This document shows positions 9,751 through 18,916 of a DNA stretch of 64,000 nt, one piece after another. The stretch spans positions 1 to 64,000 of the forward strand of contig NZ_JBBAKG010000012.1 of the NCBI RefSeq assembly GCF_040403615.1, written 5' to 3'. A model generated the notes under the pieces. It worked only from the letters and a program-made list of their open reading frames with translations, made no database searches and was not told where the DNA came from. The number at the start of each line of letters is the position of its first letter. Within the stretch, counting starts at the first letter, position 1. A program made the position numbers and the translations under genes. The stretch comes from Haliscomenobacter sp040403615. Lineage in GTDB: Bacteria; Bacteroidota; Bacteroidia; Chitinophagales; Saprospiraceae.

Positions 9751-10269
9751 CTAAAATGAATGCAAAATATGTCGCAACGCAATCAGCACCTTGTGCATTC
9801 TTTTTTCAACCGTTTTAACGCTTATATCCAGAATTTCAGCTATTTCTGAATAAGTTATCCCATCAAATCTATTCATTGAAAAAACGACCCTCTGATGTTC
9901 AGGCAGGGATGCGATGGCACTGAGTAGTTTTTTTTGTAAATCTTTTGCCTCCAACAACACTTCCGGATTGTCCGTATTTTGGTTTTCTGAATGCGATTGC
10001 TGGGCAAAATTCAACACTATTTTTTCATGCCGAACATAGTCCAGGAAAAGATTATTTGCGACGGTGAACAAAAACGAACGCGCCTTTTCAGGAGGAACTT
10101 TATCACACTCTTGCCACAATTTCAAAAAAGCCTCTTGTAACCAATCTTCTGCCAGTTGAATAGAACCACTTTTGTAATATAAATAATTGCGAATCGCCTG
10201 TCCGTGCAAATGGAACAGGTCTTCGTAAGTTTTTTCTTCACAAGTTGAGCTGAATGTTGGGTTTGACAC
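9751..10269 (-). CDS. RNA polymerase ECF sigma factor (FecI-like, Bacteroidota type)
   Basis: Sigma-70 family ECF factor of 172 residues. Region 2 includes AEDWLQEAFLKLWQE and ARSFLFTVANNLFLDYVRH. Region 4 includes IASLPEHQRVVFSMNRFDG followed by a helix-turn-helix (TYSEIAEILDISVKTVEKRM). Translation appears to start at GTG 10269, since the upstream frame gives no better start. It heads the minus-strand set sigma-FecR-(aminotransferase-GT2)-TonB receptor and probably activates transcription of the receptor when the receptor is loaded. A -7-like TAATTTTG lies 40 bp upstream. Confidence 0.93.
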   Translation of the reverse strand: MSNPTFSSTCEEKTYEDLFHLHGQAIRNYLYYKSGSIQLAEDWLQEAFLKLWQECDKVPPEKARSFLFTVANNLFLDYVRHEKIVLNFAQQSHSENQNTDNPEVLLEAKDLQKKLLSAIASLPEHQRVVFSMNRFDGITYSEIAEILDISVKTVEKRMHKVLIALRHILHSF

Positions 10270-10309
10270 AAAAAAAGTGGTTCAGATTGAATGCTAGATG
10301 AAAACAAAT

Positions 10310-10317
10310 CAAAATTA
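10310..10317 (-). promoter_or_regulatory. Putative -7 element of the ECF sigma gene
   Basis: The minus strand reads TAATTTTG here, an exact match to the Bacteroidota -7 consensus TAnnTTTG, about 40 nt before the GTG at 10269. I see no TTG at the expected 19-21 nt spacing, so the -33 part is weak. Confidence 0.35.
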
Positions 10318-10463
10318 CGCGGTAATCATCAAACTGCTAAATAAAATACAACAAATTCGAAAAAGCAATTTGATTTCCTATTTTTTACAATTGCATAGAC
10401 TTCTTACATTGGAGCGGTAAAACGACAGTTTTTCTCCACAAAGCACAAAACGTAAAATTGGGC

Positions 10464-11246
10464 ATGGCAAATCAACCATTAGACTTCAAAAGTGTACCTC
10501 ATTCCAGGGTGAACGCACTTCAATTCATCGATCAGTACTTAAAAAATGAACCCGTAAAAGACAAAATTTTGATCGATGTCCCAGCGGGCTCTGGGTTTGT
10601 GTCGATGCTTTGCCTACAAGCAGGTGCCTTAGTGGAACCTTATGATTTACACCCAGAAGTTTTCCAGTACCCGGAATTAACCTGTACCCAAGCTGACCTC
10701 AATGAAACACTTCCGATTCAGTCTGAATATGCGGATTATGTCTTGTTTATGGAAAACGTAGAAAGTATTGCCGATCAACTGCATCTGCTACGCGAATTGG
10801 CGCGCATTCTAAAACCAGGTGGAAAGCTCATTGTCACGATGCCCAATCAAAGCAATTTAAAAAACCGCTTGACTTATTTCTGGTTGGAATCGGAATCCAA
10901 TAAAATCTTCTTGCCAAATGAATACAATGGAATTGTAGGATACGATGACAAGCACGTCTATTTGGGGCGCTTTTTCTTGTGCGGAGTGCAGCGATTGCGC
11001 AGCCTGGCTGGACTTGCAGGTTTGAAAATTGAAAGCGTTCATCCTAACGTACTCAGTATATCTGCATTGTTGGTTTTTTTGTTTGCCGCTCCCTTTCTGT
11101 ATTTGCGTTCCTGGTTGACCTTACAACGAACTTTGCGAAAAACAGAAAGTGAAGCAGAAAAGCAAGTGTTGCGCAGCCAGTACAAATTGAACACCAATCC
11201 GATTGTTTTGCTCCACAAGCACCTCTGTATCACCTTCATAAAATAG
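10464..11246 (+). CDS. Class I SAM-dependent methyltransferase
   Basis: Methyltransferase of 260 residues with a Rossmann-like SAM-binding motif I (LIDVPAGSGFVSMLCLQAGA), an acidic end of strand 2 (EPYDLHPE) and the post-motif LARILKPGGKLIVTMPN typical of the Methyltransf_11 group. The C-terminal third contains a hydrophobic stretch (LSISALLVFLFAAPFLYL), so the protein may be membrane-attached; such enzymes often act on quinone or lipid-linked glycan substrates. ATG 10464 was chosen over the in-frame TTG at 10458. It is monocistronic, and its stop codon sits inside a hairpin at 11243-11279. The substrate is unknown. Confidence 0.82.
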   Translation: MANQPLDFKSVPHSRVNALQFIDQYLKNEPVKDKILIDVPAGSGFVSMLCLQAGALVEPYDLHPEVFQYPELTCTQADLNETLPIQSEYADYVLFMENVESIADQLHLLRELARILKPGGKLIVTMPNQSNLKNRLTYFWLESESNKIFLPNEYNGIVGYDDKHVYLGRFFLCGVQRLRSLAGLAGLKIESVHPNVLSISALLVFLFAAPFLYLRSWLTLQRTLRKTESEAEKQVLRSQYKLNTNPIVLLHKHLCITFIK

Positions 11247-11279
11247 GGATGAACAAGAGCAAGGTGCATTCATCCCTAT
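11243..11279. terminator. Perfect 11-bp hairpin between convergent genes
   Basis: ATAGGGATGAA (11243-11253) pairs perfectly with TTCATCCCTAT (11269-11279) around a 15-nt loop. It sits between convergent genes and overlaps the methyltransferase stop codon. There is no U-tract. It probably ends transcription from both sides. Confidence 0.5.
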
Positions 11280-11298
11280 CTTATCAGCTTATAAAACC

Positions 11299-14200
11299 TT
11301 AGCGGATAACCCGCAGAGGCTTGGCCACCCTTGTTCCATCCACATCAAAAAGCAACCAGTAGGCTCCGGCAGGCAATTGGCCCATCGAAAGTTGTTGAAT
11401 CCCGGAACTGCGTTCTCCCAAATTTTCTGAGCGAATGATTTGACCCGTTGCGTTGACGATACTTAGCCTAACGGTTCGGGTGCGGTCCAGATTGAATTCG
11501 ATGTTGATCAGATCCTGAGTCGGGTTAGGAAAAATACCCAGGCGATAACTCAATTCATCTTGTTCTTGGGTTGAACTGACCAAATCTACTTGAATGGTTT
11601 TTACCAGTACATCACTGCAGCCATCCAGATTGGTAGCACTCAGGGCAACCTGGTATTTCCCCGGAGTTGAATATATCGTACTGGGATTGCGATCAGAGCT
11701 GCTTTGTCCGTTGCCAAAATCCCAATGGACTTCAGTGGCATTGGTTGATAAATCTTTGAAATTTAATGTTTTATTGATTTGAATGCTGCTGCTTGAAGTT
11801 GAAAACTGAGCTTGAGGGCTTGATGTACTAGCGCTGACATCGATGAAAACGGGGGTACGGCCACAAGGGTAACCATACTCAATCTCCCAATTGAAAAAAT
11901 AAGGATAATCTTCTGCCCCATCGGTATTGTTGGTGCCTTTTATAGCCAAAACATCGGAGATGACAATTGGATAAGTAGAGTTGGATTTCACGATGGACAA
12001 TTCTCCGCCGCGGGTCAATTCCAGAACATGATTGGAACCAGGGCTTACTTTGAAATTCAGCGGCACCTTTTGTTCGCCGACTTTACTTACCCGGTAGCTG
12101 GTGGTTTGCAATTGTCCATTGCCGTTGCGCAAGGTGAAAAAACGCAGACCCGTTCGGTTGGGGAAAATGGTCACCGACTTGAGGATGAAATCATAGTACG
12201 AATCAAATAAAATTCCTCCGACGGAATCATTGTACACCACCTCTCTTCCAGTCTGGTCCAATAGTCCTGTGAATTTGTTGTAGGTCAATTCCGCAAACAA
12301 AACGGTATCTTTGGTAAGCACTCCGGTAGCATAAGTTTTTCCCGTACCAAGCACGGTTCCGCCCGTATTTTTGTTAAACCAGCGCACAGTTCCCTCTCCC
12401 TCATAATTGCTGCTCACTAAAGCTTCGCTTCCTGCACAAATGTTGATTGCTGAAGCTGAGGCATCTGGGAGTTGAGGCAAAGGACTGACATTGATATAGG
12501 TCTTCATTTGGTTGTTCAAAGAGCGCAAGTCGGCAAATCCATTTGGATTGCGCAACTCTACTTCTACTACGTAACGGCCCAATGGCGCATTGAAAGGTGT
12601 AAAAAAGTAAGTGGTATTTTTTCCTGGAGCCAATTTTCCCGTCCAACGATTCTGGGATAAAACTGCGGTTTGACCCTCTCTGCGAATCACGATATCCAAG
12701 TTTCGCAAGGTATCTGCTCCACTGTTTTCAAAAGTGACCTCCAAATAAGCTTTGCCATCACAACCATAAATTCTTGGTTTGGCTTGAATTTGAATTACAT
12801 CATTGCTGGCCTTTACGGGTGGGGTGGGTTGAAAACCCTGGGCAATGAGCCAATTGTAAGCTGCCCCCACATCAATCAAGCCTTTGCCGTAGTCATTGTC
12901 TTCGCCAGTTGGTCCCAAGTCCCTGGCTGAATTGTAAAGCGAAAGTGCAATTTGACGGCCACTCAATTTGGGGAAAGCTTCTTTGAGTAGCAAAATAGCG
13001 CCGGTGACATATGGCGCAGAAAAAGAAGTGCCGTACAATTGGGTATACGAGCCATTCAGATTGGCTGCGCGTACGTTTTCGCCAGGAGCAACAACTTCTG
13101 GCTTGATCAAAAAACTGCCATCCCGGCCACATACCGTTGGTCCGCGGGATGAAAAATCTGAGATGGGATAGTTCGCATTGTTGCCATTGATCGATCCGAT
13201 CGACATAGGAACCACCAAATCGAGGTTCAAACCGCCCGGCAATTTTACCGTTGATGCCCCCGGTCCAGAATTGCCTGCTGAAAACACGACGGCGATACCC
13301 GCAGCATCAAGTGATTGAACCACGGTGCGGAAACCACTCCGGCATTCTTCACTCGAACTGATATTGCCCCAGGAATTGTTGACTACATCCGGGACATCAC
13401 TTGAGGTACCGCTGTTTCCATCTGGATTCAATGCCCATTGCAGTACCTCCAGGTTATTGGTTTGAATGCCTTCCAGGGGGCAAAGCTTGCCGGTATTGGG
13501 GTCAAGAAAAGCTGATGGCGCCCCGATCCACAACGCATTGAATGCTACCCCGATGGTATCTCGTGTCAAGCGATCCAACCCTAAAACGACGGAGGCTACC
13601 GCGGTGCCATGTTCGCCACATAAGTCACCCACGATGGAACTGCGGTATGTGGAAGCCAGTGATCCGTAATTGTAGGCAAATTGGGTGCGCAAGGCTGGGT
13701 GGGTGTATTCTTGTCCAGAATCTACAATCATGGTCTTGCGGCCGTATCCAGTGTACCCCAGACGCCAAAGTGCTCGGGCATTGATGACATTCAAGCCGGG
13801 TTCAACGCCACCGGGTGCAAGCGTGGTTGCAGCAGGTGCTGAACGGTAGTTTTCGATGGTCATTTCCGGGAATATTTCGATCCAGTCTACTTCCGGGTAT
13901 TGACTCAATTCCGCAATGAATGTTGCGTTGGCCTTTAATGAAATGAGGTTGGCAATCCAGTATCCTTTTACCGAGTTTTTTTCTACCTCGGTTGAGGATT
14001 GCATCCATTCCAGCAATCTTGGTTGAGTAGCTGCTGCTTTACTTTGCAAAGCTCCAATCAAAGCAGCAACTTGCTGATCTCGAGAAGAGGCATTGCGAAG
14101 CTCGTTTTGACCCCAGGCCGAAAGATCGACCTGGCTCTTGAGGGTGACCAAAATATGGAAATAATGGTTCTGAGGATGTTGATTCAACGATAAGTAAAGC

Positions 14201-14322
14201 TCAGTTGAAAGGTTAGATGCCTTGATGCTTTGCGCGACAATCCTTACTGAAAAAGAAAAGAATGACAATAGTGCACAAAAAAAGAATGCAAAATCAAATC
14301 GACGTAAATGAATTAAGGACAT
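11299..14322 (-). CDS. Secreted subtilisin-like serine protease (S8) with PKD domain and T9SS type A tail
   Basis: Secreted endopeptidase of 1007 residues. An N-terminal signal peptide is followed by a propeptide region to about residue 160. The S8 catalytic triad is visible as D201 (IVDSGQEYTH), H238 (GEHGTAVAS) and S433 (GTSFSAPYVTG), with the oxyanion asparagine N351 (SAGNSGPG). After the protease come a CARDB-like segment (about 510-620), an Ig-like region around GSEALVSSNYEGEGTVRWF and a PKD domain (WDFGNGQSSSDRNPSTIY). The last about 80 residues (LGIFPNPTQDLINIEF ... KPLRVIR) form a type IX secretion type A sorting domain. It is probably surface-anchored or extracellular and degrades external protein. 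Confidence 0.95.
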   Translation of the reverse strand: MSLIHLRRFDFAFFFCALLSFFSFSVRIVAQSIKASNLSTELYLSLNQHPQNHYFHILVTLKSQVDLSAWGQNELRNASSRDQQVAALIGALQSKAAATQPRLLEWMQSSTEVEKNSVKGYWIANLISLKANATFIAELSQYPEVDWIEIFPEMTIENYRSAPAATTLAPGGVEPGLNVINARALWRLGYTGYGRKTMIVDSGQEYTHPALRTQFAYNYGSLASTYRSSIVGDLCGEHGTAVASVVLGLDRLTRDTIGVAFNALWIGAPSAFLDPNTGKLCPLEGIQTNNLEVLQWALNPDGNSGTSSDVPDVVNNSWGNISSSEECRSGFRTVVQSLDAAGIAVVFSAGNSGPGASTVKLPGGLNLDLVVPMSIGSINGNNANYPISDFSSRGPTVCGRDGSFLIKPEVVAPGENVRAANLNGSYTQLYGTSFSAPYVTGAILLLKEAFPKLSGRQIALSLYNSARDLGPTGEDNDYGKGLIDVGAAYNWLIAQGFQPTPPVKASNDVIQIQAKPRIYGCDGKAYLEVTFENSGADTLRNLDIVIRREGQTAVLSQNRWTGKLAPGKNTTYFFTPFNAPLGRYVVEVELRNPNGFADLRSLNNQMKTYINVSPLPQLPDASASAINICAGSEALVSSNYEGEGTVRWFNKNTGGTVLGTGKTYATGVLTKDTVLFAELTYNKFTGLLDQTGREVVYNDSVGGILFDSYYDFILKSVTIFPNRTGLRFFTLRNGNGQLQTTSYRVSKVGEQKVPLNFKVSPGSNHVLELTRGGELSIVKSNSTYPIVISDVLAIKGTNNTDGAEDYPYFFNWEIEYGYPCGRTPVFIDVSASTSSPQAQFSTSSSSIQINKTLNFKDLSTNATEVHWDFGNGQSSSDRNPSTIYSTPGKYQVALSATNLDGCSDVLVKTIQVDLVSSTQEQDELSYRLGIFPNPTQDLINIEFNLDRTRTVRLSIVNATGQIIRSENLGERSSGIQQLSMGQLPAGAYWLLFDVDGTRVAKPLRVIR

Positions 14323-14444
14323 GCTTATCCGTTTTTAAGATTATGACAAGGGCTTGAAGTTTCAATGTTCAGATGTAAACAAAGGAATAAGGCAAAAAAC
14401 GTTTAACGGAATAGGATTATTTGTCTGAGGATGTACAAAAGTAG

Positions 14445-17138
14445 CTATACGACCAAACTGATCAAAGTCCGATAGTCATCAAATGGGGCATCTTCGTTTT
14501 TTAACTCCAAAAAAGAGAGCAGATCCAATTGCTCATAATGCCTTTCCAGAATCGTCAGGGTAGGGGTACAGCGGATTTCGACCTCGCCGCGTTTAACCTG
14601 ATCCAGTCGCCATTGCAAAGTGGCTTGAATTTTTTGGAGGATGCGTTGCCGCACCTCGATCGGATCTAAATCTGGGCTAACCGGAATGATGTCTTTGAAC
14701 GCAGAACGATCCCGCGCCAACAAACGGCCATTCTCCATGATAAAGTACGCGGTATGAATTTTGGCCTCCCCCTCACCCAGCAAATGCGCGTACAAAGCCA
14801 ATTGCAAATCCTCTTCATTTTTGATCATCAACTCGCGGCGCAGTCCACCCCGCCACTTGAAGTCCAAAATGGCTTGTTCTGCTTCCCTTGCTAAAACCAA
14901 ATCTGCTCGTGCATTCAATTTAATGTTTGCAAACTCCCCTTCAAGCACCAATTCGGTGGCTTGTACACTCCATTCATTGCCTTGTAGAAGATTGACCAGG
15001 CTCCAGGCAGCAAACTTCAGTCTTTTCAAAAAGCGTTTTCTTTCCGCTTCTTTCCCGTACATAAGCAAAACCGCTCCTTCTTTGTGCAACAACCGCTCTG
15101 ATTCTCGATCAATCCAACGATCTACTTCTCCTTTGCTCCAAGTGCTTAACTCTGGAATCAACAAAAGGTTCTGGAAAAAACGGTGGGCAAGATTTCCCAG
15201 CAAGGTAGTGTCCTTGACAATGCTCAAAATCGAAGATTTGCGCAAGCGGATATGGTGCCTGAACAACCACTGGTAAGGGTAATACAACAAGCTTTCGAGG
15301 CTGGTAAAGGTTTCTTCTGCACGTTCAACCAGTTTTTCTGGGTTCTTGAGTTGCAAGAAAGGTGCCGGTTTGCCCAATTGACGAAATGGAATCTTGACCT
15401 TTTGAGGAAGCTCAAAATACCTGGACAAACGTTGATTGTCTTCACTTGTGCTAATCGTGTCCAGGCTGCCAAAACATGCCTCCAGGTCACTCAGTAATGG
15501 ATGAGGAAGCATCGTTTCTCCTTCAGTTGTTTCTGGGATTACCAGAATCAAGCGATGTTGGGTCATCCAGATTGGATGGCGGCGCTGAAAACCCAGGAGG
15601 GCATTTTGGGTAGCCGGGCTGTTGAGTTGAATGCTCAGGGTGTGTAGCCAATCCCGTTCATGATCATACCAGCGCGAAAAAAAGTAATCTGGCTCATTTT
15701 GGGTGAAATTCCACCAGAGTAAATCGCGTACTGGGGCGGTCAAAGCATTGGGTTGGTGAATGTATGGAAACCGGCCTACTTCCTGCAAGCTCATTTGCAT
15801 CGGTGCAGGTTCGTACACTGTACGTACAATGCGCTCCAATTCAAGGCGGGTCAATTCCTTTTCCGGCAGGGTTTGCAACAAATCCACAACTTGCTTGGCT
15901 TGCTCTGCCAAAGTGAGCAACGAGGGGTTGTTGCTCTTTTGTTCCAGGGTTTTGGTTGCCCAGATGTACAGGTACTGAAAAATATCTTCCACTTCTGCTT
16001 TGGGAACACTGCCGGAGACATCAAAACGCCGCCGCTCAAACCAGAATCGGTATTGTTGTCGGATTTCTCGAACGTCGATGCCCGATTCTTTCGCTGCCCT
16101 TTCGTCCAACTCGCTAAAATATTGGCCGAGCATAGCCTGCCAGGATTCTCCCAGGATTCCAGGAGTTTGGGCCATTTGTTGGGCAATGCGGTTGGCCAGC
16201 TCTGTCTCCAAAGGCTTGAGGGGCAAGGAGACAAATTCCATTATTTTGTAGGGATCCACCGGAGTCCACAGAAAATTAGGTATCAATTTGAGGGCCTGTA
16301 AGGTTGGTCTGGCCAAGGAAGCGGGTTGAATACCCAAACTGGGTAAACCTTCCTGCATAAAGGCTTCATCAAGGATTCTAGATTTGTCAGGAATCAAGAA
16401 ACAAGGTGCAAATGCAGGGTTTTTGCGCAGCAAAGCAGCCAAATAACTCCCGAGATCGGTATCTCGCTTTCCTCTCAATAGCAATAAAGTACCATCATTG
16501 GTCAATTCTTTTGGAGCGGTATCCCCCCCTTCCAAAAAAGCTTGAAAACGCCCCAGGTCAGTATCTGCAAAGGCTTGATGAGGCATTGGATGGACGCAAT
16601 CAACGCCTTGCTGCTGGAGTCTGCCGAATAACCTTTTCCAGTGAAGCGGAATCAAGGTTTCAGGTTCAACGAAACTGATTTGTTGAAGGGGAGAAGATCG
16701 AAGATTGATCTTTTGCTCCAGGGTCAAAAAACGATCGGCAAATCCCTCTGGCCATACTTGCGCTGAAGCAGCAAGTATTTGTTCGATGGCTGCAATACAG
16801 CGCAAGCGCTCAGGTGTATGGGAAGCAGGGAGGAAATCCCAGCCCGCCAACAACAATTCATCCCGACGTTCCAACAAGTTGGCGGCAGTAGCAAATTGAT
16901 CAGCTTGAAAAGACCGAGAAAAAAAAGCAGAAGGCGTGTGCTGTAAAAAAACTCGAATGGCTTGACGGTATTGTTCTATGCGGAGGTACTCATTGTTGTT
17001 TTTGTGCCCGGCCAAGCCATAAAAAAACTCTAGCCATTGCAATAAACCATTGGGTCCAAGCCATAGACAGCCTCCATTTGAATGGTGGGGCAGCGGCCAG
17101 GAGGGATTATCAAGTGCCAAGCCAAAAATAAGCTTCAT
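14445..17138 (-). CDS. PD-(D/E)XK nuclease superfamily protein (RecB/AddB-like)
   Basis: Cytoplasmic protein of 897 residues whose C-terminus holds a RecB-family nuclease core: D746 (ARADLV), the catalytic D759-x-K761 (ILDFKW) and the Q779xxxY783 motif (LQLALYAHL). The central part resembles inactivated helicase modules of AddB-type or Cas4/RecB-like proteins, but I see no Walker A motif, so it is not itself a motor. It probably acts in DNA recombination or repair with a UvrD-family helicase encoded elsewhere; in Bacteroidota such proteins often sit beside an AddA-like gene, which is absent here. ATG 17138 is the only good start. It lies 28 bp after the START-like gene, so the two are likely co-transcribed. 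Confidence 0.82.
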   Translation of the reverse strand: MKLIFGLALDNPSWPLPHHSNGGCLWLGPNGLLQWLEFFYGLAGHKNNNEYLRIEQYRQAIRVFLQHTPSAFFSRSFQADQFATAANLLERRDELLLAGWDFLPASHTPERLRCIAAIEQILAASAQVWPEGFADRFLTLEQKINLRSSPLQQISFVEPETLIPLHWKRLFGRLQQQGVDCVHPMPHQAFADTDLGRFQAFLEGGDTAPKELTNDGTLLLLRGKRDTDLGSYLAALLRKNPAFAPCFLIPDKSRILDEAFMQEGLPSLGIQPASLARPTLQALKLIPNFLWTPVDPYKIMEFVSLPLKPLETELANRIAQQMAQTPGILGESWQAMLGQYFSELDERAAKESGIDVREIRQQYRFWFERRRFDVSGSVPKAEVEDIFQYLYIWATKTLEQKSNNPSLLTLAEQAKQVVDLLQTLPEKELTRLELERIVRTVYEPAPMQMSLQEVGRFPYIHQPNALTAPVRDLLWWNFTQNEPDYFFSRWYDHERDWLHTLSIQLNSPATQNALLGFQRRHPIWMTQHRLILVIPETTEGETMLPHPLLSDLEACFGSLDTISTSEDNQRLSRYFELPQKVKIPFRQLGKPAPFLQLKNPEKLVERAEETFTSLESLLYYPYQWLFRHHIRLRKSSILSIVKDTTLLGNLAHRFFQNLLLIPELSTWSKGEVDRWIDRESERLLHKEGAVLLMYGKEAERKRFLKRLKFAAWSLVNLLQGNEWSVQATELVLEGEFANIKLNARADLVLAREAEQAILDFKWRGGLRRELMIKNEEDLQLALYAHLLGEGEAKIHTAYFIMENGRLLARDRSAFKDIIPVSPDLDPIEVRQRILQKIQATLQWRLDQVKRGEVEIRCTPTLTILERHYEQLDLLSFLELKNEDAPFDDYRTLISLVV

Positions 17139-17166
17139 CCGAAAAATATTAGAACTTTTGTACGGA

Positions 17167-17550
17167 TCAACCGCCGCCAGAAGCGATTTGAAGTTCAGCC
17201 ATTTGCTTATCCCAATATCTCTTTTGGTCTTTTAATTCGTTTTCGTCACAATAATCGTTGAGGATAAGAATGGTCTCACCAGTGATGGGGGCTTCGGTTA
17301 TTCTGAATTCCAGCTTTTCATTGGCTTCGTGAAGTCCTTCCCAACGCAAGCTGAATACTTCGTCTTCCACGTCGTCCACTACGGTAGCTTCATCTGTTGA
17401 ATCTCCCCAATAGAAAGTATAGCCTTCACCGTCGATCTCTACTTTGTCACAAAACCACCGGATGAGACAAGATGGAGTGGTCAAAAATTGATACAAAATC
17501 TGCGGTGAAGCTCGGAAAATGTATTCTAGTTTAAGTTGGGCTCTTTTCAT
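17167..17550 (-). CDS. START-like domain (SRPBCC superfamily) protein
   Basis: Small protein of 127 residues with the AHSA1/START-like fold: KLEYIFRASPQILYQFLTTP at the N-terminus, WFCDKVEI after the first helices, and a closing helix with LKDQKRYWDKQMAELQ. It matches the START-like family widespread in Bacteroidota, of unknown ligand. ATG 17550 (MKRAQLKLEY) was preferred over a longer frame opening at 17586 because the homologous part begins there. It is divergent from rpoD, with a 417-bp spacer. Function beyond hydrophobic ligand binding is not known. Confidence 0.8.
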   Translation of the reverse strand: MKRAQLKLEYIFRASPQILYQFLTTPSCLIRWFCDKVEIDGEGYTFYWGDSTDEATVVDDVEDEVFSLRWEGLHEANEKLEFRITEAPITGETILILNDYCDENELKDQKRYWDKQMAELQIASGGG

Positions 17551-17967
17551 ACAAGCAATCGAAACTCTATGATTCCAGTACTGCAAATCAGCTAAACTAA
17601 GCTGATTTCACCAGATCGCACAATAAAAAGTAAAAAAATGGAAATTCCAAATCCTGAAAGTTTTTTCAAATGAAATAGATTTATGTAGAAACTTATGCCA
17701 ACTTACTTGACAGTAACGAGGAATTCCAATATTTTTGTGGGCGATTGTAAAAAATGGGTGCGCCCATCTCCAGAAATGATTGCACGAAGCCCCGTTATAC
17801 TTCAATTTTTAGGTCCCATTTTCTATCCTTGCCCAAACCCATAATTCCTAGAACATCTTGTTGCTCGATGTTGTTTCTACGTCTAGCATCCTAGATTACC
17901 ATTGAAGTACCGATTTTAAACCACTAAGAGAAAAGAATTGTTCCTTAATACTAAATAAAGATTGTGC
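17551..17967. other. Intergenic region with rpoD promoter and long leader
   Basis: This 417-bp spacer separates divergent genes. I see no convincing coding region; a 65-codon minus-strand frame at 17608-17805 has no recognisable content. It holds a well-formed promoter at 17707-17737. The resulting leader of more than 200 nt contains TGGGCG (17738-17743) and CGCCCA (17763-17768), which can pair. No named riboswitch class is recognised. Confidence 0.6.
17707..17737 (+). promoter_or_regulatory. Bacteroidota-type promoter upstream of rpoD
   Basis: TTG at 17707-17709 and TATTTTTG at 17730-17737 are separated by exactly 20 nt, a full match to the TTG-N19-21-TAnnTTTG arrangement. Transcription would start near 17744, leaving a leader of about 220 nt before the rpoD ATG at 17968. 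Confidence 0.55.
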
Positions 17968-18837
17968 ATGAGACAACTTAAGATCACGAAGTCGATCACG
18001 AACCGGGAAAGCCAGTCGTTGGAGAAGTACCTGCAGGAAATTGGAAAAGTGGATTTGTTGACGCCAGAGGAAGAAGTGGAGTTAGCCAAGAGGATCAAAC
18101 AAGGCGATCAAGCAGCGCTGGAAAAGTTGACCAAAGCCAATCTTCGATTCGTTGTTTCTGTTGCCAAGCAATATCAAAACCAGGGCTTATCCCTGAGCGA
18201 CCTTATTAACGAAGGCAATTTAGGCCTAATTAAAGCCGCCCAACGTTTTGATGAAACCCGAGGGTTTAAATTCATCTCCTATGCAGTGTGGTGGATTCGT
18301 CAATCTATTTTGCAAGCTTTGGCTGAGCAGTCTCGTATTGTACGTTTGCCCCTGAATAAAGTTGGATCACTTAATAAGATCAATAAAGCTTTTTCTGAAC
18401 TCGAACAAGAATTTGAACGAGAACCTTCTCCTGAGGAATTGGCAGAATTGTTGGAGATTCCAACCGAAGAGGTGGAAACGACCCTTGGGGTAGCAGCACG
18501 TCACGTTTCAATGGATGCACCTTTCGTTGAAGGGGAAGACAACTCCTTACTGGATGTACTCGAAAACAGCACTACTCCCAGCACCGATGCTGGCCTGGAT
18601 TACAATGAATCCTTGCGCAGAGAGATCGAACGTTCGTTGAGTACATTGACTGATCGCCAATGCGATGTAATCAAATTGTATTTTGGCATTGGGGTAGAGC
18701 ATCCCATGTCCTTGGAAGACATCGGTGAGAAATTTGGCCTAACCCGCGAACGTGTGCGCCAAATCAAAGATAAAGCCATCAATAAATTGCGCTCAGCCAA
18801 CCGCAGCAAGTTGTTGAAAAACTACTTGGGAGGATAG
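17968..18837 (+). CDS. rpoD: RNA polymerase primary sigma factor RpoD
   Basis: Primary sigma-70 of the short Bacteroidota type (289 residues, lacking the large N-terminal region 1.1 of proteobacterial RpoD). Region 1.2 is YLQEIGKVDLLTPEEEVELAKRI, region 2 includes GLIKAAQRFDETRGFKFISY and AVWWIRQSILQAL (the -10 recognition helix), region 3 follows KINKAF, and region 4 ends with the helix-turn-helix SLEDIGEKFGLTRERVRQIK. ATG 17968 was chosen; a TTG two codons upstream is less likely. The Bacteroidota primary sigma recognises TTG/TAnnTTTG promoters, one of which lies upstream of its own gene. A 29-bp hairpin follows the stop codon. Confidence 0.96.
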   Translation: MRQLKITKSITNRESQSLEKYLQEIGKVDLLTPEEEVELAKRIKQGDQAALEKLTKANLRFVVSVAKQYQNQGLSLSDLINEGNLGLIKAAQRFDETRGFKFISYAVWWIRQSILQALAEQSRIVRLPLNKVGSLNKINKAFSELEQEFEREPSPEELAELLEIPTEEVETTLGVAARHVSMDAPFVEGEDNSLLDVLENSTTPSTDAGLDYNESLRREIERSLSTLTDRQCDVIKLYFGIGVEHPMSLEDIGEKFGLTRERVRQIKDKAINKLRSANRSKLLKNYLGG

Positions 18838-18846
18838 AAAAGAGTT

Positions 18847-18916
18847 ATGAGTTATGAGTTATTGCACACAATTCTACATAGCCATGCAGAATTGTGTGTA
18901 ATAACTCATAACTCAT
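18847..18916. repeat. 29-bp inverted repeat between convergent rpoD and lrp-like genes
   Basis: Left arm 18847-18875 and right arm 18888-18916 are complementary over 29 bp with one mismatch (G64:T position, a wobble in RNA), loop 12 nt. The outer part is built from tandem 7-mers GAGTTAT: three copies at 18842-18862 and two complementary copies in the right arm. The right arm overlaps the stop codon of the Lrp-type gene. It probably acts as a bidirectional terminator or mRNA 3'-end stabiliser. Confidence 0.75.

Noticed and set aside
15753..16301. A 182-codon plus-strand frame
   Set aside because: Antisense to the PD-(D/E)XK gene, no recognisable content.
17608..17805. A 65-codon minus-strand frame in the rpoD upstream spacer
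   Set aside because: It crosses the rpoD promoter region, lacks recognisable features and has no good start context.
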